DNA of 64,000 nt, from the NCBI RefSeq assembly GCF_040412425.1, contig NC_089768.1, positions 1,668,501 through 1,732,500 on the forward strand. The letters are read 5' to 3'. Shown one piece after another: positions 50,443-63,193 of the stretch (positions within the stretch are counted from its first letter, which is position 1; every line of letters starts with the position of its first letter). The notes beneath the pieces were generated by a model. The model did no database searches. It was not told where the DNA came from and was given only the letters and a program-made list of their open reading frames with translations. This DNA is from Macrobrachium rosenbergii. Taxonomy: Eukaryota; Arthropoda; Malacostraca; Decapoda; Palaemonidae. Made by a program: the position numbers and the translations under genes.

Positions 50443-51065
50443 GGATTTCATTCACATTTAGGGAGGAAAAAGTTAATTACTGCAGTCAAAGTTACAGTAA
50501 ATACTAATATTCACGTGGATAAAGAACTTTTGGAAAGAAATGTTCATGTTTCACAAAAAAGAGAACATCATAAAATTGTTAAGTTTCTCACTTCAGTATA
50601 TATTTATAATCGTGGCTAGACAATTTTTAAATCATGACTGTGCAGATATTGTGTATGTCACACTTATATAATTATATTAATCTACTACTACACAATTAGG
50701 AGCAGAAAAACTTAATCACAAATCTGTGAAGCAAACAACTTAATAAAAAAAGTGGTATGCCCCATTTCATATGGGAACTGTGATATGGATGAAATGATTA
50801 CAAAAAACAAAAAAGTATATACTTTAGAGGCAACTGCTTACAACCAATACAAAAAATTCACCCTGGAACAGTACCCATTAAAATGTTGGTTCAATAAATA
50901 TTTTGTGCCCAATTTCACATGAGCTACTTATCATAAAGAATCTATCAAATCTTGTTGTAATCTTCCACCCTTTACAGTTTGTTCATTATCCATAAAGATG
51001 GCCTTTACATTTCAAACCTCCATTTACAATTCTTACATGCTGAAGCTTTACAAATAATATAAAAA

Positions 51066-51191
51066 CTAAAGCTCATCGTGCTCTAAATGATTGCTGATGA
51101 AGTTGGCCATATCATTTAATGATCTATCACCGTTATATTCAGCCAGCTTTTCACCTGCTTTGTAGAAGTAGAGGGTTGGGAATCCATTAAC
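51066..51191 (-). CDS. TXNDC5: TXNDC5-like terminal exon with HDEL
   Basis: 126 bases after ATTTTTCAG, encoding VNGFPTLYFYKAGEKLAEYN (cis-Pro loop GFPT), then GDRSLNDMANFIS and the C-terminus EHDEL, stop at 51066-51068. HDEL is an ER-retrieval signal in the KDEL class. Confidence 0.9.
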   Translation of the reverse strand, partial: VNGFPTLYFYKAGEKLAEYNGDRSLNDMANFISNHLEHDEL

Positions 51192-52913
51192 CTGAAAAAT
51201 GAAACATTATACAATTTAATTACAGTTCAGACAGATTTTTATGAAAAACATTATTTAGTAGTTATAAAGTAATATTCATAAACACCTGATGCAACATTAG
51301 CTCTCTCTGCGTTACCATAAAGTTACTTCCAATTCATAATAGTTCACATAAACTAACGTCCATTTAAATAAACATCCCTTGAGAAAGTAATAAAAACCCC
51401 AAGACAAAGTTAATGCTTTGAGAAAAGGTTCCCTTTATTAGGTCCTTGACATAAATTCTGTAAAACCTTTGTGTTACAACACACACATGAAAATACAAAT
51501 ACTGTAACTAATGAGAACCCTATATATTTATAATATTCTTGAAGTCATACCAAATAATTTCAAGTAAAACAGAACAAAACTTGTACCTAACCAAGTTTTG
51601 CTTTGGACTCCCTAGTAATAAACTGCCTTATCAATGTCTCCATTTATCCAAAATTTTCCATTACAGTGTTTTTCTATAAATCACTCCCTTATGGTTAATT
51701 TCATTATTCAGAACTTCATATGCATTTTCCATTTCATATTTTATTATTCAATACCCACCAACTGTGAACTTAAGACCCCAGGGGAATTAGCTGCCTATTA
51801 TTTAATGTAAATATTGTGCAGTATTGTCTTTCTCTAAATGGTAATCTCCTTGGCCAACACTGTCTCTGCACGTGCATATGGATGGGGCTACAGCTGATGC
51901 AGTATTTTTTGGAATAATATATGAAATATCAGAAAACCTGAATATGTTATTTATAGTTACCATACAGAAAAAACATTTCAGTCTGTTTATATTGATGCAA
52001 AGCACTTCATTTTTACTTATCTGAAAATAGCATAACTGCACAAAAGCACTGCACGAAAAGACGTCAGTGTTTTGTTTACTGTATTATTCTTCTGAGTTTC
52101 TGAAACCCTTTTTACAAATACAAATATTTGTTTTATGGTCTTATAATATTAGTTAATATTAAGTTTTATGTTAAAAACTGGAAACCAATTGTTACCTTTG
52201 CTTTTTGTTGCCTACTGAACGCAACAAATATCATAAACACCTGAACACAACCAAAACAAATCGTTAACGAGTGTTTGATTATGATTTTCTTGCTAGCCTA
52301 TAGGGAGATTTACTGGTAAACCCTTTTTACAAGTCCCAATTTTATTTTTGTCAATTAATAATGTTCCAAGTCAGAATCGTTCGAGTAGAATGAAAAACAG
52401 CAAACTGATATATACAACACTTAAAAGTTACTATAGCCTGTTGACTCCTCTGCTGTAATATGCTGATATGGGAATGAATCTTTGTGACTTGACTACATAT
52501 ATTTTACTATTTTTATGATACTTTTGTTTATTTACCTTACACAATTTATTCAGGGGTCACATATTCAGCACAAGGGGCAGACCCCTAACTATTTGGTTTG
52601 GAAGTTGAAATTTTACACTAAGTAAAGAACGAAGGTTGGTACATGTGTAGGAACAATTAATATTTTCGTTTATAAATAGTATATGTAAGATACCAATCTT
52701 AGGCAAAGTCTGACAGCTGCAGCTTTATGGGAAAAATAAACCTCTCGCAAAAATACAACACTCTGAAGATTCTACTTTAGCAATGTTTAACCTGTTGTTT
52801 GGAGCTTACTGAGAGAATAAGGATAAGTGAACTCTTTTACATGCCAGAAAATTACATAGAATTATGCTATACGGTATCAGGGTGGAAAAAGGAAATAATG
52901 CTCATGTACTTAC
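51192..52913. other. TXNDC5-like penultimate intron
   Basis: 1.7 kb of AT-rich intron. No mobile element or RNA gene was recognised. Confidence 0.5.
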
Positions 52914-53046
52914 ATTTTGTTCACTGCACAGTCCTCTGTTAACTTCTTGGGTACAGTCAACTTTAGCAATCTTGACAAAACTATGTCCCACAAACTTTCG
53001 ACCCAGTTCTTCATATGTTGGTGCCATTCGTTTACAGTGACCACAC
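52914..53046 (-). CDS. TXNDC5: TXNDC5-like exon n-1 (redox-active CGHC)
   Basis: 133 bases. The first base completes Trp, followed directly by [20 protein letters not shown] and [21 protein letters not shown] is the oxidoreductase dithiol and KVDCT is the conserved strand of TXNDC5 domains. The acceptor is TTTTGCCCAG and the donor is GTAAGT. Confidence 0.9.
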
Positions 53047-53929
53047 CTGGGCAAAATTATGAATACATCTTACAAGAATATATTACCTACATTCTGTAAA
53101 ATTATTTTTTTTTTGCTTTCTTACATGACCAATACTGTAATCACACTCCAATAAATGGAAACTTGCCAATCAGGTACGTGGCCTTCTGGCTTATTCTATA
53201 TGAATACCATAACTATATTTTGAATAACACTGACAATACATAAAAGTGGTATACACTTTAGTCACTCAATGATTTATATCTTTACTGGCAAAAACTGCAT
53301 CTGGAGATATGCAGTTATTGTAACTCAAGAGTGACCTTTTAACACATGCCAATATTTCATGTACATGCCCACATTTGTGGTCTATGATGTCCCCAGCCTT
53401 AACAGTCTAAGTCCAACAGCTATGCTAGTCATTTTTTTTTCCCGGCAAAAATGCACTTTAAAAGTGGGTGGCACCTCCACAATGATTACTTGAATGCAAC
53501 ATGTCCAAATAACATTGTTATATTTCATACAAGTACTTGATTATCCGGATCAAAGCTTATTGAATAACCCACATTTCTCTCTCAATCATATGTTATGTTT
53601 GTTAATAATGCTATCGAGATGAGATACGATGAAAAAAAATATGTTCACAAGTCCAAAATTAAATAGCACAGTTAAAAATTAAATAGCACAGTTGTCGAAG
53701 TCAACAACTTGGAAGTGTTTCAGATACATAATTTTTCGTGCAGAACGATTATGTTTTTTATACACTTTAATGGAGATTCAAACAAATCACACCAAATACA
53801 GTAATAGAAAAAACTTGTAAGTATCAACATTTTCTAAAGACTGATTTCTACTTGAAACATGGAATTGAAAAAAATTACCATATGCTAAATTTTCAAGGGG
53901 AAGTAAAACGAACAGCCAACAATATCTTA

Positions 53930-56460
53930 ATGCTGGAGAACAGTAGTTTCCTGGGTTTGGAGGGCTAAAAGGGTCAGCCCTATTCTTCCCTCCCTTGCCT
54001 GGTGGCGTCAGTTGACCTTGCTGCCAACACCTGGGGGGGCAGGGACACCTGCTAGTGGGTGGGAGTCTGCTGTGGGCCAATATTTTGCTCATCTGTCCTC
54101 TGAGCCTTCCTGTCTCACTTCGATTGCTTGCCTCAATGGGTCTAAGGGGAAGTAGGGGGAATCTTAGAGAAGGCTATTCCATAGGCTTAACCAACTCTCT
54201 ACGGAGATCTGTTTTTGCACCAAGGTCAGAAAAGATTCCCTCTGCTTCGAGATCAGGTTGGCCCAAGTGTGTACCACTTGTTTGACTACGTAAGTTAAGG
54301 CCTTCCCCGAGGGCCCCAGGTACCTGTGATGATGTGCCACGTCTCTGGTGGAATGACATTTTTCATATCCTGTAGCCATGCTCCTTGGCACCTGTCCAGT
54401 CGCAGGAGATGGCTCTCAACACCCACCCCAACACTGCTTCCAGATTCATGATCTTGGTGCTGTTGAGTCTGGCCGCCCCTGTTGTCAACAACGTTCTAGC
54501 AGGAAATTATTCAACACACAACAAATGTTGGTGTCCAATGTCCATGGCATGGTGAAGGCATCCTTCAGTAGGTAGTAACTGGCTGGTCAAGGAAAGGGTT
54601 GGAGGGTAGCAACTTATCCAATCTAGCGGGGGCCACAGACCTTCTCCTGCTACCAGTCTGTCCTGTCCAGTTCCTTCATTGTCCTCTGAATCAGTGGTGA
54701 CCAGAGAGATAGACTGCTTCCTTTGTTTCCTGAGGATTCTCTGCTATCTGTTCCAGGTACAAGAGGCAGGGAAGGTCTTCAGGGGTGGAGTTCTCAGTAT
54801 CTGCGAGATCCAGTTTCAGTCGCATTTGAAGGCCAAATTCCATAAAGCCCTTCTCTTCCTCTGGTGCTTCTAGGAAAATTCTTCTTGACCTTCATGCTCC
54901 TGTACATCCCTATGGGTATCAGGGAGTTTCTCCCTGACTCCAAAGGAAGCTGCTGAACTACTGATGGAGGCTGGTCCTGGCGCCACTTTGCTGGGTCCTG
55001 GAGTGGAGTAGTCCTTGTCTCTGCTCCAGTCTGCTGGGTGGTTCTCCGGTAGAGTCCATTGTGGGGAAGGAAAGTGTCCTCTGGTGTTGTTGTCCTGTCT
55101 CTGTGAGCAGCGATGAGAGTGAAGGGAAACAGGGATGTCGGCAGGCAAAATGTCTGGTTGGGATGCTTCATTGTCAATGCCAATCCATCTCAGTCAACCT
55201 GACACTGCTGTAGAATGTGCCCCTCCCCTCTGAGCAGCTCCTCTCTGTTCAACTGCTTTGGTATGATCTGCTCTGACTGGGTCTGGAAGCAGACCTGTCT
55301 ATGCAATGTCACAAAGGAGGTCTGGTGGCTGACATAGCCCTAGACGAGGCAACCGATACAACTGATGGTTACCTCTTGCCAAGAGCTCCCTTGATTGCTG
55401 AACGTTGTCCACTCTTCAGTACTTGGAAGGGTGGAAGAGGAAGCTACCGAACCAGGTCTCACTCTCTTTCAGCTGCCCAAATACTGATCCTTATCAGTTC
55501 CTTTGTTTTTGTCTCCACAACGTGGTAGATGAAAATCGGCCTCTGTATGTCTGCTGGGCCAGCAGGAAGTTTGCCTTGGGTGTTGTGTCCTAGGCATTCC
55601 AAGAACCCTTAAGATGTCTTCTGCCCAAAGAAGTCAAGAGGGTCATGACAGCCTCCTTCAGGGGAATCGCTGGAGGAGGTGGACATGGTGACGGAGGAAT
55701 TGATGGAGGGCAGGGAGAAGGGCTGGGAGTGGGCTCTCTGGAAGCTGAACTGCTCTTCTTCCAATGCCTCTTATCATGCAACGACCACTGGGGGGAGAGT
55801 CACCCCACATACTCTTCGCATATTACATCTCTTGAACACTCCTTTCCTCGGCATGGGATACATATCGAATGCAGATCCACAGCGACAGGGGGCCTAAACT
55901 TACTGCAAGACTTGCCCCCGCCTGAACAATGCCTAAATTCTGGTTTAATGCTCTCTTCTAATGTAGCTAACAAGCCAGGAGGCAGGGGGGTCACATCTGG
56001 AAAAAAACAAAGGACACCTGACACATGCTCCCAAAGGAAAAAACACTAGGGAACACAAAAGGCACGTAAAACGCTCTCCCTCCAGAATACCAGTGGCCAA
56101 CACATTAACAAGGCTCCCTTAAAATAAGGGGGGCTACAAATACATAAGGATGCCACGCTACCACTTGCTATGAACAAAGGAGAATGCCAAGTGACTGGTG
56201 CGCCTCACAACAGGTACCAACTACCTTTTCCTTGAGAAAAGGGGGAAGAAAATGAATGCAAAGCACACAATACAATGCACTGTGCTATAGGAGAGACACT
56301 TAATGGCAATAGCCTGATGCAGAAAATTTCGTAAAGGGCACTTAAACCCTATGAATACAGAGCCAGACCACAACAATTCTCCTATGAGCGTGCTAAAGTG
56401 ATAAAGAGGGCACAATGGAACAGAAAGGCCAACTCAGTTGCGGGCAATGGTAGGTCTACT
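53930..56460 (-). mobile_element. DIRS-type element E4, gag region only
   Basis: Read on the minus strand, the gag starts near 56024: DLHSICIPCRGKECSRDVIC (CxxC motif) is followed by WSLHDKRHWKKSS. Next come a Pro/Ser stretch (REPTPSPSPCPPSIPPSP, about 55680-55760), a Gln/Ser-rich middle (54794-55183), and a helical segment (VVKQVVHTWANLISKQRE, about 54210-54290). A Gly/Lys-rich end lies near 54000. No RT follows. It lies in a TXNDC5-like intron. 5' leader sequence extends to about 56460. Confidence 0.68.
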
Positions 56461-56690
56461 TGTTAGGATTTTGTTTCTGAAGAGTTTCAATGAAAGCCAA
56501 AGCATGCCAAACGTGAGTAACTCCATCTATGAAAGCAAGGCCTGTAATTGTGTCGGAGCATAAAAATAGAATTCCTATTTAGCAATTTATTTGCTAAAGA
56601 AAAAAGCCTTTCTTCAAAGTATGATTATGAATCATCTTCCTTGAAAATGTGGACTTAACATAAGCACTATATACTATCTCACCACAAAAC

Positions 56691-56982
56691 TACAGGCAGT
56701 CCCCAGTTATCAGCGGGGTTCCGTTCTGAGGGTGTGATGATAACTGAAAATCGCCACTAACTGAAAATCGGTGACGGTTTTTGGCACTTTTTCGGGCTTA
56801 TCAGTGCTGAAAAGCACTGATTTTTGGTTATCAGCGCCTCTGTTAGGTATGTCTCGGTGCCAATACCTAATTATTGGCACTGATAAGTGGAAATTGGAGG
56901 TTTTCGGTGCTGAAAATTGCAGATTTTCGTCGCTAGACAAACCCCTTAAAACTGGATCGCCGTTAACCGAGGACTGCCTGTA
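56691..56982. mobile_element. TA-flanked MITE with CAGGCAGTCCCC ends, copy 3
   Basis: 288 bases from CAGGCAGTCCCCAGTTATCA to GAGGACTGCCTG, with TA either side. It is co-linear with 35766-36063 (shared CTGTTAGGTATGT and TCGCTAGACAA). Confidence 0.87.
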
Positions 56983-57252
56983 CGGGCTTAAGACAATAAG
57001 CAAAAATCACTCTTTCTCCAACAAACCGTTAATTTACAGAAACCTGCACATAATATCTCTCTCCCAATATTACTCTCAATAATAAACTAGATAATCCTAC
57101 AACTAACAAAAATTGCACTGCATGAAAAAGTGAATAAATCAATTCCAGTTCTTGAAATAAGAACTTTTAAACAACTTAATGACATTTATAATGATTAAAT
57201 ATAAAGCAATATCCACATTTAGGCTTACTTTTTTAAAGAACTGATAACATAC

Positions 57253-57443
57253 CATGGGGCAAAGAATTTTACTAGCGTGTATGCTTGGCTAATGGCATTC
57301 TCAAAGTTTTCTGAAGTAAGGACTAGAACAGGAGGCTGTGGCTCATCTTCTGTCTCCTTCTGAACGTTTGCTTCATCACCAAGTTGTCCTACTACAAAAT
57401 TCTTCATATCCTCGAGACTTCGGTCGCCCACGTACTTTTCTTT
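57253..57443 (-). CDS. TXNDC5: TXNDC5-like exon n-2 (linker and start of last Trx domain)
   Basis: 191 bases after TTTTATAG and before GTATGT. It encodes KYVGDRSLEDMKNFVVGQLG (end of the preceding domain), an acidic linker (KETEDEPQPPVL), and the first strand and helix of the last domain (SENFENAISQAYTLVKFFAP). It ends after TG of the Trp codon of the redox motif (phase 2). The ORF continuing past the donor is intron readthrough. Confidence 0.88.
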
Positions 57444-58930
57444 CTATAAAATTGAGAGCCAATTTAGAGACAGTCTAGTACTATTGTCATGTTTCCTATT
57501 TTGACAAAATATAAGTTATGTATTTCAACTTATAAGACATATGACTGGATAATACATAGCTAATATATTACAAATATGAAGTTTACTATAAAAAAAAAGT
57601 TACAATGATTTTATCACAATTTGACTTAATAGAAACATTTCATTAGCTCTAACCACATTCTTCTTCAGCCTAATTACAGAGGTTCACTTTGCAGGAGGGT
57701 GAAAAATTCAATTCTATGAAAAAATCCTTAATTTTTTCACACAAACTTACTTTAAATTAGCCCTTTCAAGTCTTATGCAATTATCCAAGATGCTTCAGTT
57801 CCTTTAAAAGAAAGAAAATGGCAGTCAGCTGATGTACTCCTAAGGAGTTGCAAGAAATTTGCAAGGCTAAGGGCAGGAACTTGAATTCCCAGTAAAGTCT
57901 TGTATGAAAAATGTCTTAAAAGAAAAACACTACAAACCCATCAAGTATCATGAGCCACGTCTAACTCTCTATGAATTATCCCGACATCTAATGTCTTCTG
58001 TTAGCTCTGTCTTTTCTAGGCTGCCTGGGTAAAAAGTCATGTGATCAAGCTGCCCAAGAGAGCCATGTATGCCAGCCAACAGGCCTACTTGCCCAGGAGA
58101 CAGGGAAGTGTGAGGACGTTCGTTCCCCTCATAGCACTTTCCCTTGCAGGACACAGGACCCTACCTCGTGTTCCACTGGATGGTCCCTAAGTCACTCCCA
58201 GTAAAGGCACACAACAACTGATCTCTAAAGTAAGTCTGGAAAGGTCACGAGGCTAGCAGCATCCTCATCCTATCTTGTAAATCCAAATTTCTCCTTTCCT
58301 TTTCCCCAAAAGAACCAATAAGTAAAGCGAGTCCTCTCACTGTCCTCCTTTACTTTCCTTACATTCCTTACGACCCTCTTAAAATCTCCTACCTGGTTGG
58401 AAACCATAAGAGTAACCTCTGTGCCATAGCCATCCACTAATTTAGCATGTTTAGTGTCCAATAAGAGTCAGTGCCATAATTCCTTTTGACAAAGTTTGAC
58501 CACACTGTGCCAGGTACATACGTGAGAGCCTTGATCCAAGCCCCCACTTCATCAAGTGGCATTGGGCCCTGATAACTAGAATTTACAGTAAAACCTAGTT
58601 TATTGAGATAAGGAACGTGTCTATGCTAGCTCCTTATTAACTCTTGGCATTTCCATTGCAGGAAATGTGTGTAAACTTGTTGGACTTCCCAAGGATTTTC
58701 CCAAGCTCCAGTGAGGCCCTCTTGGCCACATTTTAAGATCAACGAACATATTAATACCAGCGTTGTAAATACTTTGTACCCCCACTTATTATCACTGTAT
58801 GTACTTATTAGTGTAAATATATTCAGTTTCCGGCAATTAGTGTCTTTATGACAGACAGCGACCTTATCCATTTCTCCTATCACTTTAAGATAAATTATAT
58901 CAGCGGGAATGTATTATTAGCCCATGGCTA
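57444..58930. other. TXNDC5-like upstream intron, unassigned
   Basis: Contains broken minus-strand peptides (58270-58461, 57969-58154), possibly old retroelement leader sequence. No motif supports a call. Confidence 0.3.
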
Positions 58931-59574
58931 GAATGAACTACCAGCCTCCCGAAGTATAACACAGAGTCCTTAACCAAAGACCTAATGAAAAGGACATCAC
59001 ATCCTTACTCATTGGAAGCACTGGCTTCAGAACACTACATCGGCTTTGGTATCTCATGTGCAATTCAAACAAAATCTTCCTTACTGGATCCAAAGAGCAG
59101 TCAAGCTCCTCAGGCTCTAGTGATTCCAAGCTGGGGTAAAAAGACTGTTGTAGGTAAAAGCCTAGCCCTAAAAGCCTAGCCCTAAAACCATTCTTAGTTC
59201 AAAATAAGGCAGAAAGAAAAGAACTGCCTTGTCTTAGCAAAGCCTACTTTAAACAACAAAGCTTGTAGCTCCCTCACTCTCTTAGCTGTGGCTAAGGCTA
59301 CTGTGAGGAGTTTCCATAGAAACCTATTGAAAAGGAGCTTGCTCCAAAAGGTTCAAAGGGTGGCAACATGATGAACTTCAGAACCACATACAGACTCCAA
59401 GGTAAAGTTAGTACCAGAGACCTGGGAAACTCCTTAACACATTGAGACATCTACGTGTCTTTTTCCTCGGACAAACCTAAGAGCCAAAGCTAACATGGCC
59501 CTTAGCCTTAAAGGCTGCTACTTAGGACTTTTCCTCATGCTTGAGAAAAAGCAGAAAAAGTATACCTTAGTTTA

Positions 59575-59800
59575 ACCAAACCACTGAGCTGATTAACAGC
59601 TCACCTTGGGCTGGCCCGAAGGATTAGACTTACGTGGCTAAGAACCAATTGGTTACCTAGCAAAAGGACCTGCAGTTTATTGTGAAATCCGAACAACATT
59701 ATACCGAGAAATGAATTTCTATCAGCAGAAATAAATTCCTCTAATTCTTCATTGGCCGGCTGGAGAATCGAAGTGCTAGCAGAGTATGATACCGACACTG
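59575..59800 (-). mobile_element. Probable SINE inserted in DIRS E5
   Basis: Read on the minus strand it runs from ACTTCGATTCTCCAGCCGGC (B-box-like) through AACCAATTGGTTCTTAGCCA and GGGCCAGCCC to TTAATCAGCTCAGTGGTTTG. To my memory this is a common dispersed repeat in decapod sequences; I cannot verify that here. It separates the linker from the recombinase of E5. Confidence 0.5.
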
Positions 59801-60298
59801 GATGAGTACGATATCGACCCGTCCAATGAGGAACTTAGAAAAAGCAAAACTTTATCATGGTATTTATAGAGATACTGGTGCTGGAAAAACCCCTTAATGC
59901 TACACCAGGACCCATACACTTACCACTGGTTATCTGCAGCTTGCAAAATTGTGGTATAACCTTACCTCTCTTGGCTGCTTCAGGAGATTCTCCCTGACCC
60001 GGGGAAGTATGGGCAGACCTATCCACCACTGAGTGAAACTGGAAGATCAGCCTTCCTTAGCCACCTGGGGTTATGAATGCCAAGCTATAACTTACATCAG
60101 GTGGCCACAAATGCCAAGATACAACTACAGAGTCACTAATTTGCTGATGGCTTCCTGAATCATAACAAAAGGATGAAAGGCATACCAATCCAGACCTGGC
60201 CTGGAAACTGTCTGGCATCCACTGCCAAAGCTAGTGGATCTTGTACTGGTGAACAATAAATTGGCAAACAAAATTCTACTTGATCTCAAACAGGTCAA

Positions 60299-62141
60299 TT
60301 AACCCTTAAACGCCTGTTGGACGTAGCAAACATCGACTAAAATTGTCTGTTGAATGCCGAGTGGACGTAGCAAACGTCGACTACAAAAAATTTCAACCTT
60401 CGGTCAACTTTGACCCGACTGAAATGGTCGAAAAATGCAATTTTAAGCTAAAACTCTTACATTCTAGTAATATTCAATCATTTACCTTCATTTTGCAACA
60501 AATTGGAAGTCTCTAGCACAATATTTTGATTTATGGTAAATTTTTTAAAAAAACTTTTTTCTTACGCCCGCGCGGTAACTCGGCTGAAAATTTCAGAAAT
60601 TCTTTCGTTATTTTGTCGTAATTTTGGCACTGTTCTATATTAGCTGTTACATAAAGTTTTATATATGAAAATGTGCGCAATTTCATGTACAATACAACAG
60701 AAAATAACTCATGGTTGTAGCTTTTATCAGTTTTGAAATATTTTCATATAAATCACGATAACTGCCAAAATTTCAAGCTTCGGTCAACTTTAACTCGACT
60801 GAAATGGTAAAAAAAACGCAATTATAAGCTAAAACTCTTACATTCTAGTACTATTCAATCATGTACCTTCATTTTGCAACAAACTGGAAGTCTCTAGCAC
60901 AATATTTCGATTTATGGTGAATTTCTGAAAAAAAAATTTTTTTCCTTACTGTCTTGCGATAACTCGGCCGAACATCTCAGAAATTCTTTCGTCATGTTGT
61001 CGTAATGTTTGCATCGTTTACATTAGTCGTTACATAAACTTTTATATATGAAAATGTGTGTAATTTCATGTACAATACAACAGAAATTAGCTCATGGTTG
61101 TAGCTTTATCAGTTTTGAAATATTTTCACATAAATCACGATAACTGCCAAACTTTCAACCTTCAGTCAACTTTAACTCGACCGAAATGGTAAAAACGCAA
61201 TTGTAAGCTAAAACTCTTACATTCTAGTAATATTCAATCGTTTACCTTCATTTTGCAATAAATTGGAAGTCTCTAGCACAATATTTCGATTTATGGTGAA
61301 TTTAAAAAAAAAAACATTTTCCTTACGTCTGTGCGGTAACTCGGCCGAACATCTCAGAAATTCTTTCGTCTCGTTGTCGTAATATTTGCACCGTTTTATA
61401 TTAGTTGTTACATAAAGTTTTATATATGAAAATGTGTGCAATTTCATTTACAATACAACAAAAAGTAACTCATGGTTGTAGCTTTTATCAGTTTTGAAAT
61501 ATTTTCATATAAATCACGATAAATAGAAAAAATTCGACTTTTGGTCAACTTTAACTCGACCGAAATGGTCGAAAACTGCAATTGTAAGCTAAAACACTTA
61601 TAGTCTAGTAATATTCAATCAATTAGCTTCATTTTTCAACAAACGGGAAGTCTCTAGCACAATATTTCGATTTATGGTGAATTTTTGAAAAAAAAAAATT
61701 TTTACGTCCGCGCGTTACGAATTCATGCATCATTTTGTGATAATATTTTCTCTGTGTTGCTTTGATCATTTTAAAATTTGTTATATACCAAAATCATCGC
61801 AATTTAGTGTACAATACAACTAAAAAAATTAAGTCATTAGCTTTCACCGTTTTGCTTACAGCGCGATTTGTATACAATTATATACGAGTTTTTTTTTTTT
61901 CGCTGTCATATATTCCAATATTTATATATGATAATGATATTTTTTTCATTTCTGATGGTTGCATACTAAACTTCAGGCAATGACAAAAAAAAAATGAGCC
62001 AAAAATGAACTCTTAATCTTAAAAACTAAGTGCTGTGATTTTTTTAATAAAACTTTTTTTCAGCTTCGGCGCTAACTCACCGAACGCCGCCAGCATACGG
62101 GAGACGTTTTTGTAAATAGGGCTTCGGCGTTAAAGGGTTAA
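60299..62141. mobile_element. piggyBac-like nonautonomous element, copy 3 (4 internal units)
   Basis: TTAA at 60299-60302 and 62138-62141, with ends CCCTTAAACGCCTGTTGG and CTTCGGCGTTAAAGGG. There are four units (anchors near 60420, 60805, 61187 and 61562), one fewer than copies 1 and 2. It is inserted in the IDLF region of DIRS E5. Confidence 0.9.
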
Positions 62142-62479
62142 AGGGGGTCCCCACACCCCACAGCATGCTGCAAACCTATAGATGTTGAGCCTACTGCATT
62201 GCAATTACTTGATCTCAGCAGCTGAGTACATCAGCTAAAACTTTCATAAAGAATACTTACCTTCAGTAAGGTAAGAAATCACGATTCAGGTTACGTGTGC
62301 TAATTTGACCAAATAATGAATGGAAACAGAGCAGTGCATTTAGAAAAAGAAGTGTTCAATCTCCTAGAGCAAAAAATTATCATCATCTCTAATGGGCTTT
62401 AATCTATTTGAATATGCTGTAATTGCCCTTTTATGGTGTAAAAGTTCATCAACTCATTATCCTTAAATGAGATCACGTT

Positions 62480-63070
62480 GGCATTTTTACAAACCTGAGA
62501 AGGGATATGCCTAAATTTGTTTCAGTTCTCAACTTGGAAGTTTGAAAAACTTCACAGCATGCGACTGTTTCAGATCTTCCAGAAAGGAAGTTCTAGGGAG
62601 AAGTCTACAGAGGCAATAGATTCCTCCTACAGCCACCAAGGAATTACTACAAATATCCTAAGTTCCTGGGTTTTCTTAACTTGTTAAGTACCTCTCTTCC
62701 AATCACAAATTAGGAAAAGATGTAAGGGTTCATAACCAGCTAATACTGCTGAAAAATGCTGCCAAACCAGTCTCAGAACCTTAGAAGTGGAAATCAAAGA
62801 CTGGTAACTGCTTGTTCTGAGTCATCAAAAAGAGGTCTATAATTGGAGTATACTACAGTTCTTACAGAAACTGGCATTAGTGAAAATTCAGAGACCATAC
62901 TGCAGGCAGAGTCAGTTTCCTACTGCTTAGTTTGTTATCTTGGCACATTGTTACTACCCAGAACAAACTAAGGAAGCATCACAATCTTCACTGCTTCTGT
63001 CTGAAGAAGGGCCTCTCCTACTCCATGTGTAAGGAATAAACTTAAATGATATCACAATCTAGCTGGACAA
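62480..63070 (-). mobile_element. DIRS-type element E6, RNase H end and linker fragment
   Basis: Minus-strand peptide DNKLSSRKLTLPAVWSLNFH, then TPIIDLFLMTQNKQLPVFDF (about 62775-62945), matches the DIRS order SLSR...EWSL...IDLFAT..N..LP. LRIFVVIPWWL and SVDFSLELPFWK follow (about 62560-62660). It duplicates a region also present in E5, so it is a separate copy. Confidence 0.6.
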
Positions 63071-63080
63071 AGATATTTAA

Positions 63081-63084
<4 letters not shown>

Positions 63085-63157
<73 letters not shown>

Positions 63158-63193
63158 TATATATACATATACATAATATATATATATAATATA
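63085..63193. repeat. (AT)n microsatellite
   Basis: AT run, pure to about 63147 and then interrupted by AC and TAA steps; it abuts the foldback MITE. Confidence 0.95.

Larger units (their letters stand above)
51066..57443 (-). other. TXNDC5: TXNDC5/ERp46-like gene, last three exons
   Basis: Minus-strand exons 57443-57253, 53046-52914 and 51191-51066 join in frame to 150 C-terminal residues. They cover the end of one thioredoxin domain, a linker, and a complete last thioredoxin domain with WCGHC and terminal HDEL. ERp46 has three such domains and ends in KDEL, so earlier exons must lie beyond 57443, probably outside the window. The predicted role is ER-lumenal disulfide oxidase/isomerase. PDIA-type proteins are the alternative, but the EEPxP-style linker and short tail favour TXNDC5. 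Confidence 0.85.
58938..62260 (-). mobile_element. DIRS-type element E5 (RNase H end to recombinase), interrupted
   Basis: From the upstream end on the minus strand, ADVLS (RNase H end, about 62225) is followed by FAACCGVWGPPLIDLF, a frame interrupted by the piggyBac-like element at 60299-62141. LPIYCSPVQDPLALAVDA follows (about 60210-60262). The recombinase then has KFIMLPPFEPF-like sequence and VALATAKRVRELQALL with the catalytic Arg (about 59265-59315). LEPEELDCSLDPVRKILFEL follows (about 59060-59115). It has many stops and frameshifts, and a SINE sits at 59575-59800. Confidence 0.75.

Noticed and set aside
57225..57252. Extension of the TXNDC5-like ORF past WY
   Set aside because: It follows a GTATGT donor; the next exon restores WCGHC, so the extension is intron.
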